Shown here in pieces: positions 40,315 through 54,355 of a stretch of DNA of 64,000 nucleotides. Numbering within the stretch: the stretch's first letter is position 1; every line of letters begins with the position of its first letter. The DNA comes from Streptomyces gelaticus (GTDB taxonomy: Bacteria; Actinomycetota; Actinomycetes; Streptomycetales; Streptomycetaceae). The notes beneath the pieces are model-generated. The model did not search any database. It was not told the DNA's origin and was given only the letters and a program-made list of their open reading frames with translations. The translations under genes and the position numbers were made by a program. The stretch lies in the NCBI RefSeq assembly GCF_014649535.1, contig NZ_BMTF01000006.1, positions 293,434 through 357,433 of the forward strand, read 5' to 3'.

Positions 40315-42983
40315 TGGAGTCGGCTGAAATTCGTCGCCGCTGGCTGAGCTTCTTCGAGGAGCGCGGTCACACCGTCGTCCCTTCGGCGTCGCTCATCGCG
40401 GACGACCCGACTCTGCTGCTCGTCAACGCGGGCATGGTCCCCTTCAAGCCGTACTTCCTCGGTGAGACCAAGCCGCCGGCCCCGCGCGCCACCAGCGTGC
40501 AGAAGTGCGTGCGTACGCCCGACATCGAAGAGGTCGGCAAGACCACCCGGCACGGCACGTTCTTCCAGATGTGCGGCAACTTCTCCTTCGGTGAGTACTT
40601 CAAGGAAGGGGCCATCAGCTACGCCTGGGAGCTGCTGACCAACTCCGTGGCGGAGGGCGGCTACGGCCTCGACCCCGAGCGGCTGTGGATCACGGTCTAC
40701 CTCGACGACGACGAGGCCGAGCAGATCTGGCGCGAGAAGATCGGCGTTCCCGCCGAGCGCATCCAGCGCCTGGGCAAGAAGGACAACTTCTGGTCCATGG
40801 GCGTCCCCGGCCCCTGCGGTCCCTGCTCCGAGATCAACTACGACCGCGGCCCCGAGTTCGGCGTCGAGGGCGGCCCGGCCGTCAACGACGAGCGGTACGT
40901 GGAGATCTGGAACCTGGTCTTCATGCAGTTCGAGCGCGGCGCCGGTGACGGCAAGGAGGACTTCCCGATCCTCGGCGATCTGCCGTCGAAGAACATCGAC
41001 ACGGGTCTGGGCCTGGAACGCCTCGCCATGATCCTGCAGGGCGTACAGAACATGTACGAGACCGACACCCTGCGCGTCGTCATGGACAAGGCCACCGAGC
41101 TGACCGGTGTCCGCTACGGCGACAAGCACGACTCCGACGTCTCGATGCGTGTGGTCGCCGACCACATCCGTACCTCCGTGATGCTCATCGGCGACGGCGT
41201 GACGCCGGGCAACGAGGGCCGCGGGTACGTCCTGCGCCGCATCATGCGCCGTGCCGTCCGCAACATGCGCCTGATGGGTGCCGACGGACCGGTGGTCAAG
41301 GACCTGGTCGACGTCGTGATCGAGACGATGGGGCAGCAGTACCCGGAGCTGATCACCGACCGCAAGCGCATCGAGACCGTCGCCCTCGCCGAGGAGGCCG
41401 CCTTCCTCAAGGCGCTCAAGGGCGGCACCAACATCCTCGACACCGCCGTCACCGAGACCAAGGCCGCCGGTGGCAAGGTCCTCGCCGGTGACAAGGCGTT
41501 CCTGCTCCACGACACCTGGGGCTTCCCGATCGACCTCACCCTGGAGATGGCCGCCGAACAGGGCCTCTCGGTGGACGAGGAGGGCTTCCGCCGCCTGATG
41601 AGGGAGCAGCGGGAGCGCGCCAAGGCGGACGCCCGCGCCAAGAAGACCGGTCACGCCGACCTGTCCGCCTACCGCGAGGTCGCCGACAACTCCGGCACCA
41701 CCGACTTCACCGGCTACACCGCCACCGAGGGGGAGTCGACCATCGTCGGCCTCCTCGTCGACGGAGTGTCCTCCCCGGCCGCGTCCGAGGGCGACGAGGT
41801 CGAGGTCGTCCTCGACCGCACCCCGTTCTACGCCGAGGGCGGCGGCCAGATCGCCGACCAGGGCCGGATCAGGCTCGACACCGGCGCCGTCATCGAGGTC
41901 CGCGACGTCCAGAAGCCGGTGCCCGGCGTCCACGTCCACAAGGGCGTCGTCCAGGTCGGTGAGGTCACCGTCGGCGCTCCGGTCTTCGCCTCGATCGACG
42001 TCAAGCGCCGCCGCGCCATCGCCCGCGCCCACTCCGCCACGCACCTCACGCACCAGGCCCTGCGCGACGCACTCGGCCCGACGGCCGCCCAGGCCGGTTC
42101 CGAGAACCAGCCCGGCCGCTTCCGCTTCGACTTCGGCTCGCCGAACGCCGTTCCCGGCTCGGTCATGACCGACGTCGAGCAGAAGATCAACGACGTGCTC
42201 TCGCGCGAACTCGACGTCCAGGCCGAGGTCATGTCGATCGACGAGGCCAAGAAGCAGGGCGCCATCGCCGAGTTCGGCGAGAAGTACGGGGAGCGGGTCC
42301 GGGTCGTCACCATCGGCGACTTCTCCAAGGAGCTCTGCGGCGGTACGCACGTCCACAACACCGCCCAGCTGGGCCTGGTGAAGCTGCTCGGAGAGTCGTC
42401 CATCGGCTCCGGTGTGCGGCGTATCGAGGCCCTCGTCGGCGTCGACGCGTACAACTTCCTCGCCAAGGAGCACACGGTCGTCGCCCAGCTCCAGGAGCTG
42501 GTCAAGGGGCGTCCCGAGGAGCTCCCGGAGAAGATCGCCGGAATGCTCGGCAAGCTGAAGGACGCCGAGAAGGAGATCGAGAAGTTCCGCGCGGAGAAGG
42601 TCCTCCAGGCCGCCGCCGGACTGGCCGAGTCCGCCAAGGACGTACGCGGCGTCGCCCTGGTCACCGGCCAGGTGCCCGACGGCACGTCCGCCGACGACCT
42701 GCGCAAGCTCGTTCTCGACGTCCGTGGCCGCATCCAGGGAGGCCGCCCGGCCGTCGTGGCCCTGTTCACCACGGCCAACGGCCGCCCGCTGACCGTCATC
42801 GCCACCAACGAGGCCGCCCGCGAGCGCGGTCTCAAGGCCGGTGACCTGGTCCGCACCGCGGCCAAGACCCTCGGTGGCGGTGGCGGCGGCAAGCCGGACG
42901 TCGCCCAGGGCGGCGGCCAGGACCCCGAGGCCATCGGCGCCGCCGTGTCCGCCGTCGAACGCCTCGTCACCGAGACGGCGTGA
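40314..42983 (+). CDS. alaS: Alanine-tRNA ligase
   Basis: An 889-residue class II synthetase with full domain set: catalytic core (1-~250, including [19 protein letters not shown]), tRNA-recognition helices, the editing domain with zinc ligands H573, H577 (HSATH) and C675, H679 (CGGTH), a coiled coil (~720-770) and the C-Ala domain ending in [16 protein letters not shown]. It charges tRNA-Ala and hydrolyses mischarged Ser/Gly. It is coupled at both ends: its start overlaps the DUF6167 stop, and its stop overlaps ruvX (GTGA). Confidence 0.98.
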   Translation: MESAEIRRRWLSFFEERGHTVVPSASLIADDPTLLLVNAGMVPFKPYFLGETKPPAPRATSVQKCVRTPDIEEVGKTTRHGTFFQMCGNFSFGEYFKEGAISYAWELLTNSVAEGGYGLDPERLWITVYLDDDEAEQIWREKIGVPAERIQRLGKKDNFWSMGVPGPCGPCSEINYDRGPEFGVEGGPAVNDERYVEIWNLVFMQFERGAGDGKEDFPILGDLPSKNIDTGLGLERLAMILQGVQNMYETDTLRVVMDKATELTGVRYGDKHDSDVSMRVVADHIRTSVMLIGDGVTPGNEGRGYVLRRIMRRAVRNMRLMGADGPVVKDLVDVVIETMGQQYPELITDRKRIETVALAEEAAFLKALKGGTNILDTAVTETKAAGGKVLAGDKAFLLHDTWGFPIDLTLEMAAEQGLSVDEEGFRRLMREQRERAKADARAKKTGHADLSAYREVADNSGTTDFTGYTATEGESTIVGLLVDGVSSPAASEGDEVEVVLDRTPFYAEGGGQIADQGRIRLDTGAVIEVRDVQKPVPGVHVHKGVVQVGEVTVGAPVFASIDVKRRRAIARAHSATHLTHQALRDALGPTAAQAGSENQPGRFRFDFGSPNAVPGSVMTDVEQKINDVLSRELDVQAEVMSIDEAKKQGAIAEFGEKYGERVRVVTIGDFSKELCGGTHVHNTAQLGLVKLLGESSIGSGVRRIEALVGVDAYNFLAKEHTVVAQLQELVKGRPEELPEKIAGMLGKLKDAEKEIEKFRAEKVLQAAAGLAESAKDVRGVALVTGQVPDGTSADDLRKLVLDVRGRIQGGRPAVVALFTTANGRPLTVIATNEAARERGLKAGDLVRTAAKTLGGGGGGKPDVAQGGGQDPEAIGAAVSAVERLVTETA

Positions 42984-43465
42984 CGACGGGAATGACGCAG
43001 ATGCGCCGCGGTCGTCGTCTCGCGATCGATGTCGGGGACGCCCGGATCGGGGTCGCCTCGTGCGACCCCGACGGGATCCTCGCCACGCCGGTGGAGACCG
43101 TTCCGGGACGTGATGTCCCGGCGGCCCACCGGCGGCTCGGGCAGATCGTCGAGGAGTACGAGCCGATCGAGATCATCATCGGCCTGCCGCGGTCCCTCGG
43201 TGGCGGTGAAGGACCCGCCGCCGCCAAGATCCGGCTCTTCGCACAGGAGGTCGCCCGCTCGGTCGCGCCCGTTCCGGTGCGGTTGGTGGACGAGAGGATG
43301 ACCACAGTGACGGCCAGTCAGGGGCTGCGCGCTTCGGGCGTGAAGTCCAAGAAAGGCCGATCCGTCATCGACCAAGCTGCCGCTGTGGTGATCCTTCAGA
43401 ACGCTCTGGAGTCCGAACGGGCCTCGGGCCGGGCCCCCGGCGAAGGCGTCGAAGTGGTTGTCTGA
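42980..43465 (+). CDS. ruvX: Holliday junction resolvase-like protein RuvX (YqgF)
   Basis: A 161-residue RNase H-like fold protein. The first metal ligand is in [13 protein letters not shown]; the second is in [13 protein letters not shown], and the last in [16 protein letters not shown]. In E. coli the homologue matures the 16S rRNA 5' end; a resolvase activity is reported in some species. GTG 42980 overlaps alaS; ATG 42992 is an alternative. Gene order alaS-ruvX-mltG is conserved. Confidence 0.93.
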   Translation: MTTGMTQMRRGRRLAIDVGDARIGVASCDPDGILATPVETVPGRDVPAAHRRLGQIVEEYEPIEIIIGLPRSLGGGEGPAAAKIRLFAQEVARSVAPVPVRLVDERMTTVTASQGLRASGVKSKKGRSVIDQAAAVVILQNALESERASGRAPGEGVEVVV

Positions 43466-43560
43466 TCGCGATACGGTAACGTTCCGCGCGATGCGGCGGT
43501 GCTTCGAACAAACACCGCACAGCAAGAGACGGAATGTCGTCTCGCGGCTCTAGGGGATCG

Positions 43561-45277
43561 ATGACTGAGTATGGCCGGGGCCCCGGCTCCGAACCGTGGC
43601 ATCCCGAGGACCCGTTGTACGGGGACCAGGGATGGGGAGGGCAGCAGTCCTCCCACGGCCAGAGCCAGTACGGCGGCCGGCAGCAGCCCTACGATCCTTA
43701 CGCGCAGCAGCCGCAGCAGCCGCAGCAGCCGCAGCAGCCGCAGCAGCAGGACCCGTACGCCCAGCAGCAGTATCAGCAGCAGCCCGGCTACGGGGTCCCG
43801 CAGGACCCGTATGCGCAGCAGCCCCAGCAATCCCAGCAGCCGCAGTACGACAACGGCGGCTGGGACACCGGGCAGCAGACGGCCGCGACGCCGTACGACC
43901 CCCAGCCGGCCGCCGACCCGTACGGCGGCGGGCAGGGGGGCTACAGCGAGACGCACGACTACTACGGCACGCCGGAGGCCTATCCGCCGCCGCAGCCCCC
44001 GGGCCGTCGTGAGGCCGCTCCCCAGCAGGCACCGACGGACGACCGTCCGGACTGGGACCCGGAGGTCCAGCCGGAGGAGACCCACCCCTTCTTCACGGGC
44101 GCCGACGACGGTGACGACAAGGGGGGCGACAACGACGACGAGTACGACGACGACCCGCGCGAGTCGCGCCGCGGCAGCCGGGGCGCCAACGAGCGCCGCG
44201 GCAAGGGCAAGAAGAAGAGCCGCAGCGGCTGCGCCTGCCTGGTCGTCTCGCTGGTCCTGGTCGGCGGTCTCGGCGGGGTGAGCTACTTCGGCTACTCGTA
44301 CTGGAAGGACAGGTTCGGCGCGGCACCCGACTACGCCGGCAGCGGCTCGGGGTCGGTCGAGGTGGAGATCCCCAAGGGAGCCTTCGGCTCCGACATCGGC
44401 AACATCCTGAAGCAGAAGGGTGTCGTCAAGAGCGTCGACGCGTTCGTCTCCGCGCAGAGCGAGAACCCCAAGGGGAAGTCGATCCAGGCCGGCGTCTATC
44501 TCCTCCACGAGAAGATGTCCGCGGCCGAGGCCGTGAAGATGATGGTCGACCCGAAGAGCCAGAATCTTCTGGTGATTCCCGAGGGTTTCCGCAATGTCGC
44601 CGTGTACGACTTGGTCGACAAGAAGCTGGGCCTCAAGAAGGGCACCACCAAGGGCATCGCCAAGTCCGATGCCTCCGAACTCGGTCTGCCCGACTGGGTG
44701 AGCAAGAACAAGGACATCAAGGACCCGCTGGAGGGATTCCTTTACCCGGCCGCCTACCCGGTCACCAAGGAAACCAAGCCGGAGACCCTTCTGAAGAAGA
44801 TGGTCTCCCGCGCCAACGAGGAGTACGACAAGCTCGACCTCGAGGGAACGGCCAAGAAGTACAAGCTGGACGGTCCTTGGCAGGTACTCACGGTCGCGAG
44901 CCTGGTCCAGGCGGAGGGGCTCACGCACGACGACTTCCGCAAGATGGCCGAAGTCGCCTACAACCGCTTGAAGCCCGACAACGTCGCCACGAACCGCAAG
45001 CTCGAATTCGACTCCGCGTTCAATTACCTCAAGAACCAGAGCAAGATCAAGATCGGGTCGGACGAGATCCGGACCAACCCGGACCCGTACAACACGTATT
45101 ACCACGAGGGCCTGCCGCCGGGGCCGATCAGCAATCCGGGCGACGAGGCCCTGCGGGCCACGCTCAGGCCCACCAGCGACGGCTGGATGTTCTTCATCTC
45201 GCTCGACGGCAAGAAGACCCAGTTCACCAAGACGGTCGCCGAGCACGAGAAGCTCAACGACAAGTTCAAGGAACAGC

Positions 45278-45291
<14 letters not shown>
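43561..45291 (+). CDS. mltG: Endolytic peptidoglycan transglycosylase MltG with long Gln/Pro-rich cytoplasmic tail
   Basis: A 576-residue type II membrane protein. The N-terminal ~215 residues are cytoplasmic and low-complexity, with five QQP units and an acidic stretch. A Lys/Arg cluster precedes the single membrane helix (ACLVVSLVLVGGLGGVSYFGY, ~222-246). The YceG domain fills the rest; SLVQAEGLTHDDFRKMAEVAYNRL (split here as SLVQAEG and AEVAYNRL) carries the likely catalytic glutamate. It cleaves nascent glycan strands and limits their length. Start ATG 43561 (AGGGGA upstream) is preferred over ATG 43534. The stop overlaps aroE by 14 nt. Confidence 0.92.
43705..43752 (+). repeat. 9-bp tandem repeat coding QQP in mltG
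   Basis: About five near-perfect CAGCAGCCG units code for Gln-Gln-Pro in the cytoplasmic tail. The length is a multiple of three, so copy changes keep the frame. Confidence 0.8.
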
Positions 45292-49526
<4,235 letters not shown>

Positions 49527-49570
49527 CCGACTGACCGACCGGAATTCCCGGCCGGCCGGGCACCGTGGCG

Positions 49571-49606
49571 CGTCCCCGACCGTTGTCCCAGCGGCGGCCG
49601 GGGACG
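49571..49606 (+). terminator. Possible terminator after aroQ
   Basis: CGTCCCCG (49571-49578) pairs with CGGGGACG (49599-49606), with two more C-G pairs inside. It lies in the 135-nt gap before the P-loop kinase gene. Confidence 0.4.
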
Positions 49607-49661
49607 GTACGGTTGCCGTTCCACCAGCGCCAGTTGCCTGTACGAGACGGAGTGGCACCGG

Positions 49662-50486
49662 ATGCAGCACGCAGTGGGGGCCCCGCTGCCGCCGCCCCAA
49701 GGCCCCGGAAACGGACCTGTCGGCTGGTCGCACCAGGCCCAGCACCCCGGCCACCCCGGTCCGCCGGGGCCGCCGCCCACCAGCCCCCCCGCGCCCGGCG
49801 CCTGGAGGGAGGCGGCCCCGCACCATGCCCCGGGGCCGCCTCCCTCCAGGGAGACCACGGGACACGTCCAGCTGCCGCCCGGCGGCCCCGTCCCGCTGCC
49901 CGCACCGCCCGCCGATCCCGGCACCGGCAGCGCGACCCTGGCCGTCCTTCTGATCGGTCCCGCAGGCGCCGGCAAGACCACCGTGGCCAAGCTCTGGGCC
50001 AGCCGCCGCCGGGTCCCCACCGCCCATGTCAGCCTCGACGACGTCCGCGAATGGGTCTGCTCCGGTTTCGCCGACCCGCAGTCCGGGTGGAACGACCACT
50101 CCGAGGCCCAGTACCGCCTGGCCCGCCGCACCTGTGGCTTCGCGGCGCGCAACTTCCTCGCCAACGGCATCTCCTGCATCCTCGACGATGCCGTCTTCCC
50201 CGACCGGCCGGTCGTCGGCCTCGGCGGCTGGAAGCGCCATGTCGGCCCCGGGCTCCTGCCCGTCGTCCTGCTGCCCGGCCTGGAGATCGTGCTGGAGCGC
50301 AACGCCGCCCGCAGTGGGAACCGCCGCCTCTCGGACGAGGAGGTCGCCAGGATCCACGGCAGGATGGCCGGCTGGTACGGCTCCGGCCTGCCGATCATCG
50401 ACAACTCGACGTACGACGTGGAGACCACCGCTCGCGTCCTGGACGACATACTCGCCCGTTCCATAGCCAGCCCTCCGGCCTGGTGA
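49662..50486 (+). CDS. P-loop kinase-like protein (zeta/AAA_33 type) with Pro-rich N-terminus
   Basis: A 274-residue protein. Residues 1-~90 are Pro/Gly-rich and disordered. The rest is a small P-loop kinase domain: Walker A LIGPAGAGKTTVAKLW, then SLDDVREWV (the D-D pair typical of zeta toxin/polynucleotide-kinase-like enzymes), ILDDAVFPD, and an Arg-bearing lid (LERNAARSGNRRL). The likely reaction is phosphorylation of a small molecule or nucleic-acid end, but the substrate is unknown and no antitoxin gene is adjacent. A perfect 20-bp inverted repeat lies in its N-terminal coding part. Confidence 0.82.
   Translation: MQHAVGAPLPPPQGPGNGPVGWSHQAQHPGHPGPPGPPPTSPPAPGAWREAAPHHAPGPPPSRETTGHVQLPPGGPVPLPAPPADPGTGSATLAVLLIGPAGAGKTTVAKLWASRRRVPTAHVSLDDVREWVCSGFADPQSGWNDHSEAQYRLARRTCGFAARNFLANGISCILDDAVFPDRPVVGLGGWKRHVGPGLLPVVLLPGLEIVLERNAARSGNRRLSDEEVARIHGRMAGWYGSGLPIIDNSTYDVETTARVLDDILARSIASPPAW
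49801..49850. repeat. Perfect 20-bp inverted repeat inside a coding region
   Basis: The arm CCTGGAGGGAGGCGGCCCCG (49801-49820) is exactly complementary to 49831-49850, with a 10-nt spacer (CACCATGCCC). It lies in the disordered N-terminal part of the kinase-like gene and would form a very stable mRNA hairpin. Confidence 0.95.
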
Positions 50487-50591
50487 ACCACCCGCCGGCG
50501 ATGCGCCCGGCCCGGTGCCGGGACCGGCGGCCGCCCCCCGGTCGGAGGCGCTGACCGAGCAGGCCCGCGCCACCGCTCGTAGGCTCGTGAC

Positions 50592-51698
50592 ATGTCAGAG
50601 GTGTACGCCGTCCGCCGCCAGCTGCTCCGCGACCGGTGCGCCGCCGTCGGATCCGCGGCCGCTCTGGTCTCCCGCCCCGCCAACGTCCGCTATCTCGCGG
50701 GTGGGGCGCCCCCGGGTGCCGTGCTGTTGCTCGGACCCGGCGGGGACGTCCTGCTCGCCCCCCGTGACCCGAGCGGTGATCCCGCCGACGGCCGCACCGA
50801 CGAACATCTGCGGCTCTCCCTGCTGCCGGGCCCCGACGGCGATCCGGTGGTCGCGGCCGCCGATCTGGCGGCCTCCTCGGGCGCGGAGTCCCTCGCTGTC
50901 GAGGAACACCATCTGACGGTCTCCCGACACCGGGCCATGAGTTCGGTCGCCCCGGGGCTGGGGCTGGCCGATCTCGGTGCCACCGTCGAGCAGCTGCGCG
51001 TGGTCAAGGACGAGGAGGAGATCGCCTGTCTGCGGATCGCCGCCGAGATCACCGACCAGGCCCTGGGCGAGCTCCTGGAGTCCATTCTGGTCGGCCGCAC
51101 CGAACGGCATCTCGCCCTGGAGCTGGAGCGCCGTCTGGTGGACCACGGCGCCGACGGACCCGCCTTCGCCACCTCCGTCGCCACCGGACCGAACTCCGGG
51201 CAGGGCCGCCACCGCCCCTCGGACCGCCGGGTCGAGGAAGGAGATTTCCTCTCCGTCTGCCTGGGCGCGAACTACCGCGGCTACCGCTGCGAGATCGGCC
51301 GCACGTTCGTCATCGGGACGACGCCCGCCGACTGGCAGATCGACCTCTACGACCTGGTTTTCGCCGCTCAGCGGGCCGGGCGCGAGGCTCTCGTACCGGG
51401 CGCCGCCTACCGCGATGTGGACCGTGCGGCTCGGTATCTCCTGGACTCCGCGGGGCACGGCGGGGGGCTGGCACCCTGGACCGGGCACGGGGTGGGGCTC
51501 GAAATCGACGAGGACCCGCAGCTGGCACCTGCGGCCATGGGTAAACTGGACGCTTGCGTGCCGGTCACCGTCGAACCGGGGGTCCACCTCCCCGGCCGGG
51601 GAGGTGTCCGGATCGATGACACGCTCGTCGTGCGCCCCGAGGCGGACGGCGGACCCGAGCTACTCACCATTACGACCAAGGAGCTGCTCGCGCTCTAG
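50592..51698 (+). CDS. M24 (aminopeptidase P/prolidase-like) protein with altered metal ligands
   Basis: A 368-residue pita-bread-fold protein: an N-terminal creatinase-like domain (1-~130) and a C-terminal M24 domain. Aligning by eye to E. coli PepP, the five metal ligands D260, D271, H354, E383, E406 become C223, E234, H299, E328 and D342; the second active-site His (H361) is D306, while H207 is kept. Three ligand changes make normal dimetal peptidase activity doubtful. A different metal, one metal only, or a binding role are possible. ATG 50592; efp follows 50 nt after the stop, the usual pepQ-efp arrangement. Confidence 0.85.
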   Translation: MSEVYAVRRQLLRDRCAAVGSAAALVSRPANVRYLAGGAPPGAVLLLGPGGDVLLAPRDPSGDPADGRTDEHLRLSLLPGPDGDPVVAAADLAASSGAESLAVEEHHLTVSRHRAMSSVAPGLGLADLGATVEQLRVVKDEEEIACLRIAAEITDQALGELLESILVGRTERHLALELERRLVDHGADGPAFATSVATGPNSGQGRHRPSDRRVEEGDFLSVCLGANYRGYRCEIGRTFVIGTTPADWQIDLYDLVFAAQRAGREALVPGAAYRDVDRAARYLLDSAGHGGGLAPWTGHGVGLEIDEDPQLAPAAMGKLDACVPVTVEPGVHLPGRGGVRIDDTLVVRPEADGGPELLTITTKELLAL

Positions 51699-51748
51699 CG
51701 CGCATCCTCGGCCGTTCCACCAGCTTCAGTCCAGGAGATTCCGCAACC

Positions 51749-52315
51749 GTGGCTTCCACGAACGACCTCAAGAACGGCATGGTACTCAAGCTCGACGCAG
51801 GCCAGCTCTGGTCCGTCGTCGAGTTCCAGCACGTCAAGCCCGGCAAGGGCCCGGCCTTCGTGCGCACCAAGCTCAAGAACGTGCTCTCCGGCAAGGTCGT
51901 CGACAAGACGTTCAACGCCGGCGTCAAGGTCGAGACGGCCACTGTCGACAAGCGCGACATGCAGTTCTCGTACATGGACGGCGACTACTTCGTCTTCATG
52001 GACATGGAGACGTACGACCAGCTGCACATCGACCGCAAGGTCGTCGGCAACGCCGCGAACTTCCTGATCGAGGGCTTCGAGGCCACGGTCGCGCAGCACG
52101 AGGGCGAGGTGCTCTTCGTGGAGCTGCCGGCCGCCGTCGAGCTGACCGTCAAGCACACCGACCCCGGTGTCCAGGGCGACCGCTCCACCGGTGGCACCAA
52201 GCCCGCCACGCTGGAGACCGACTACGAGATCGGCGTCCCGCTCTTCATCACCACGGGTGAGAAGATCAAGGTCGACACCCGCACGGGCGACTACCTCGGC
52301 CGGGTGAACAGCTAA
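51749..52315 (+). CDS. efp: Translation elongation factor P
   Basis: A 188-residue three-domain, tRNA-shaped factor that relieves ribosome stalling at proline runs. Domain I carries the tip loop [10 protein letters not shown] with K33. Actinobacterial EF-P has the PGKG tip and is thought to work without lysylation; no epmA/epmB or earP gene is in the window. Two OB domains follow (from ~70 and ~130). Start GTG 51749 with AGGAGA upstream. nusB begins 2 nt after the stop. Confidence 0.97.
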   Translation: MASTNDLKNGMVLKLDAGQLWSVVEFQHVKPGKGPAFVRTKLKNVLSGKVVDKTFNAGVKVETATVDKRDMQFSYMDGDYFVFMDMETYDQLHIDRKVVGNAANFLIEGFEATVAQHEGEVLFVELPAAVELTVKHTDPGVQGDRSTGGTKPATLETDYEIGVPLFITTGEKIKVDTRTGDYLGRVNS

Positions 52316-52317
52316 CC

Positions 52318-52749
52318 GTGGCTGCCCGGAACAAGGCCCGCAAGCGTGCCTTCCAGATCCTCTTCGAGGCCGACCAGCGCGGCGAGTCCGTGCAGACGGT
52401 CCTCGCGGACTGGGTGCGGCACTCGCGGGCCGACAACCGTCAGCCGCCGGTCACCGAGTACACGATGGAGCTCGTCGAGGGGTACGCGCAGTACGCGGAC
52501 CGGATCGACGACCTCATCGTGACCTACGCGGTGGACTGGGAGATCGACCGCATGCCGGTCGTCGACCGGAACATCCTGCGGCTCGGTGCGTACGAGCTGA
52601 TCTGGGTGGACGGCACCCCGGACGCGGTGGTGATCGACGAGGCGGTCCAGCTCGCCAAGGAGTTCTCCACCGACGACTCCCCGTCCTTCGTGAACGGGCT
52701 GCTGGCCCGCTTCAAGGACCTCAAGCCGAACCTCCGCCGCGAGCAGTAG
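52318..52749 (+). CDS. nusB: Transcription antitermination protein NusB
   Basis: A 143-residue helical protein that binds boxA RNA with NusE (S10) for rRNA antitermination. Typical features: basic N-terminus (AARNKARKRAFQILFEADQR), VDRNILRLGAYELIW and the C-terminal FVNGLLARF. GTG 52318 is 2 nt from the efp stop. A 16-bp hairpin follows 21 nt downstream. Confidence 0.96.
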   Translation: MAARNKARKRAFQILFEADQRGESVQTVLADWVRHSRADNRQPPVTEYTMELVEGYAQYADRIDDLIVTYAVDWEIDRMPVVDRNILRLGAYELIWVDGTPDAVVIDEAVQLAKEFSTDDSPSFVNGLLARFKDLKPNLRREQ

Positions 52750-52770
52750 CCGACGGCGGCGTTCAGCCGA

Positions 52771-52808
52771 CGAAGGGTCCATGGTCTGCGCGGACCGTGG
52801 GCCCTTCG
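52771..52808 (+). terminator. Terminator after efp-nusB
   Basis: CGAAGGGTCCATGGTC (52771-52786) pairs with GACCGTGGGCCCTTCG (52793-52808): 16 bp including two G-U pairs, loop TGCGCG. Confidence 0.75.
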
Positions 52809-52843
52809 GCATGCGGCGGACCGGTACCCACCGCCACCGCGCA

Positions 52844-52885
52844 GGAACCGGCGCATACGAAAAAGGAACCGCCGCATACGAAAAA
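52844..52885. repeat. Two 21-nt tandem repeats downstream of bldD
   Basis: GGAACCG(G/C)CGCATACG followed by five A occurs twice head to tail (52844-52864 and 52865-52885), with one base different. On the bldD strand each copy gives a T5 run, so the repeat duplicates the U-tract of the bldD terminator. Confidence 0.9.
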
Positions 52886-52934
52886 GCCGTGCCGGTGCGG
52901 TCACCCGAAGGAGTGAACCCGCACCGAACACGGC
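52881..52934 (-). terminator. Intrinsic terminator of bldD with U-tract
   Basis: Read on the reverse strand, GCCGTG/CACGGC (6 bp), CGGTGCGG/CCGCACCG (8 bp) and TCAC/GTGA stack into a long hairpin ending in TTTTT (52885-52881). A true U-run is uncommon in this GC-rich genome. It begins 23 nt after the bldD stop. Confidence 0.85.
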
Positions 52935-52956
52935 GGCACGTTTCTTCAGCGGGGCC

Positions 52957-53457
52957 TCAGCCCTCTTCGTGGGCCACGGCGCGACGCGCGTCGGCGTCCA
53001 GCACGCCCCAGCTGATCAGCTGCTCCGTGAGCACCGACGGCGACTGGTCGTAGATCACGGCCAGTGTGCGCAGGTCGTCCTGGCGGATCGAGAGCACCTT
53101 GCCGTTGTAGTCACCGCGCTGGCTCTGGATCGTCGCCGCGTAGCGCTGCAGCGGACCGGCCTTCTCCGGCGGGACGTGGGCGAGCCGCTCCAGGTCCAGG
53201 ACCAGCTTCGGCGGCGGCTCGGCGGCCCCTCCGGGCGTCGTACCGGGCAGGAGCTCCTGCACCGGGACCCCGTAGAAGTCCGCGAGCTCGGCCAGGCGCT
53301 GCACGGTCACGGCACGGTCGCCGCGCTCGTACGAACCGACGACAACGGCCTTCCAGCGGCCCTGGGACTTCTCCTCCACGCCATGGAGGGAGAGGCCCTG
53401 CTGGGTGCGGATGGCACGGAGTTTGGCCCCGAGCTGTTTTGCGTATTCGCTGGACAT
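52957..53457 (-). CDS. bldD: Developmental master repressor BldD
   Basis: A 166-residue dimeric repressor that holds back sporulation genes when bound to cyclic di-GMP. The N-terminal helix-turn-helix (XRE type) covers ~1-75 (TQQGLSLHGVEEKSQ; VGSYERGDRAVTVQRLAEL). The C-terminal domain has both c-di-GMP motifs at the published positions, R114-G-D116 and R125-Q-D-D128. The start is ATG 53457 with GGGGAG 5 nt upstream; ATG 53481 would add 8 residues not seen in known BldD. Two BldD boxes upstream imply autoregulation. Confidence 0.98.
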   Translation of the reverse strand: MSSEYAKQLGAKLRAIRTQQGLSLHGVEEKSQGRWKAVVVGSYERGDRAVTVQRLAELADFYGVPVQELLPGTTPGGAAEPPPKLVLDLERLAHVPPEKAGPLQRYAATIQSQRGDYNGKVLSIRQDDLRTLAVIYDQSPSVLTEQLISWGVLDADARRAVAHEEG

Positions 53458-53505
53458 AAGGCTCCCCGGACGCTGGGACATTTCGCGGCTCCGCCGCGTT
53501 GCTGG

Positions 53506-53518
53506 TAACTCACTGTGA
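53506..53518. promoter_or_regulatory. BldD box 1 upstream of bldD
   Basis: TAACTCACTGTGA fits TNACNCNGNGTNA at every fixed base but one (C for G in the middle). It lies 49-61 nt before the bldD ATG. Confidence 0.65.
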
Positions 53519-53520
53519 GG

Positions 53521-53533
53521 TTACGCAGCGTTA
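53521..53533. promoter_or_regulatory. BldD box 2 upstream of bldD
   Basis: TTACGCAGCGTTA fits TNACNCNGNGTNA perfectly, and its centre is 15 bp from that of box 1. Together they make a likely autoregulatory operator, between divergent bldD and pyrR. Confidence 0.8.
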
Positions 53534-53641
53534 CTTGGATGCGTCAAGCCGAATGGTCCGGACCGGCACCTCCCGGGGGTGGATCGGAGGCCGGTGCAAG
53601 CCCTGGTAATCTGATTGACGCAATTTCGACGTCCTTTAAGG

Positions 53642-54262
<621 letters not shown>

Positions 54263-54355
54263 CCCCACCACGCCCGTACGGCCCCACCACGAGTCCGTAC
54301 GGCCGCTTCCGCACGCCCGCATGCCTGAACCCTCCAGCCCCCGGAGAACACCCAG

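Noticed and set aside
49662..50486. Zeta-toxin of a toxin-antitoxin pair
   Set aside because: The kinase fold fits, but there is no small antitoxin gene adjacent and the protein has a long Pro-rich extension.
52844..52885. Start of a CRISPR array
   Set aside because: Only two directly abutting copies with no spacers and no cas genes.
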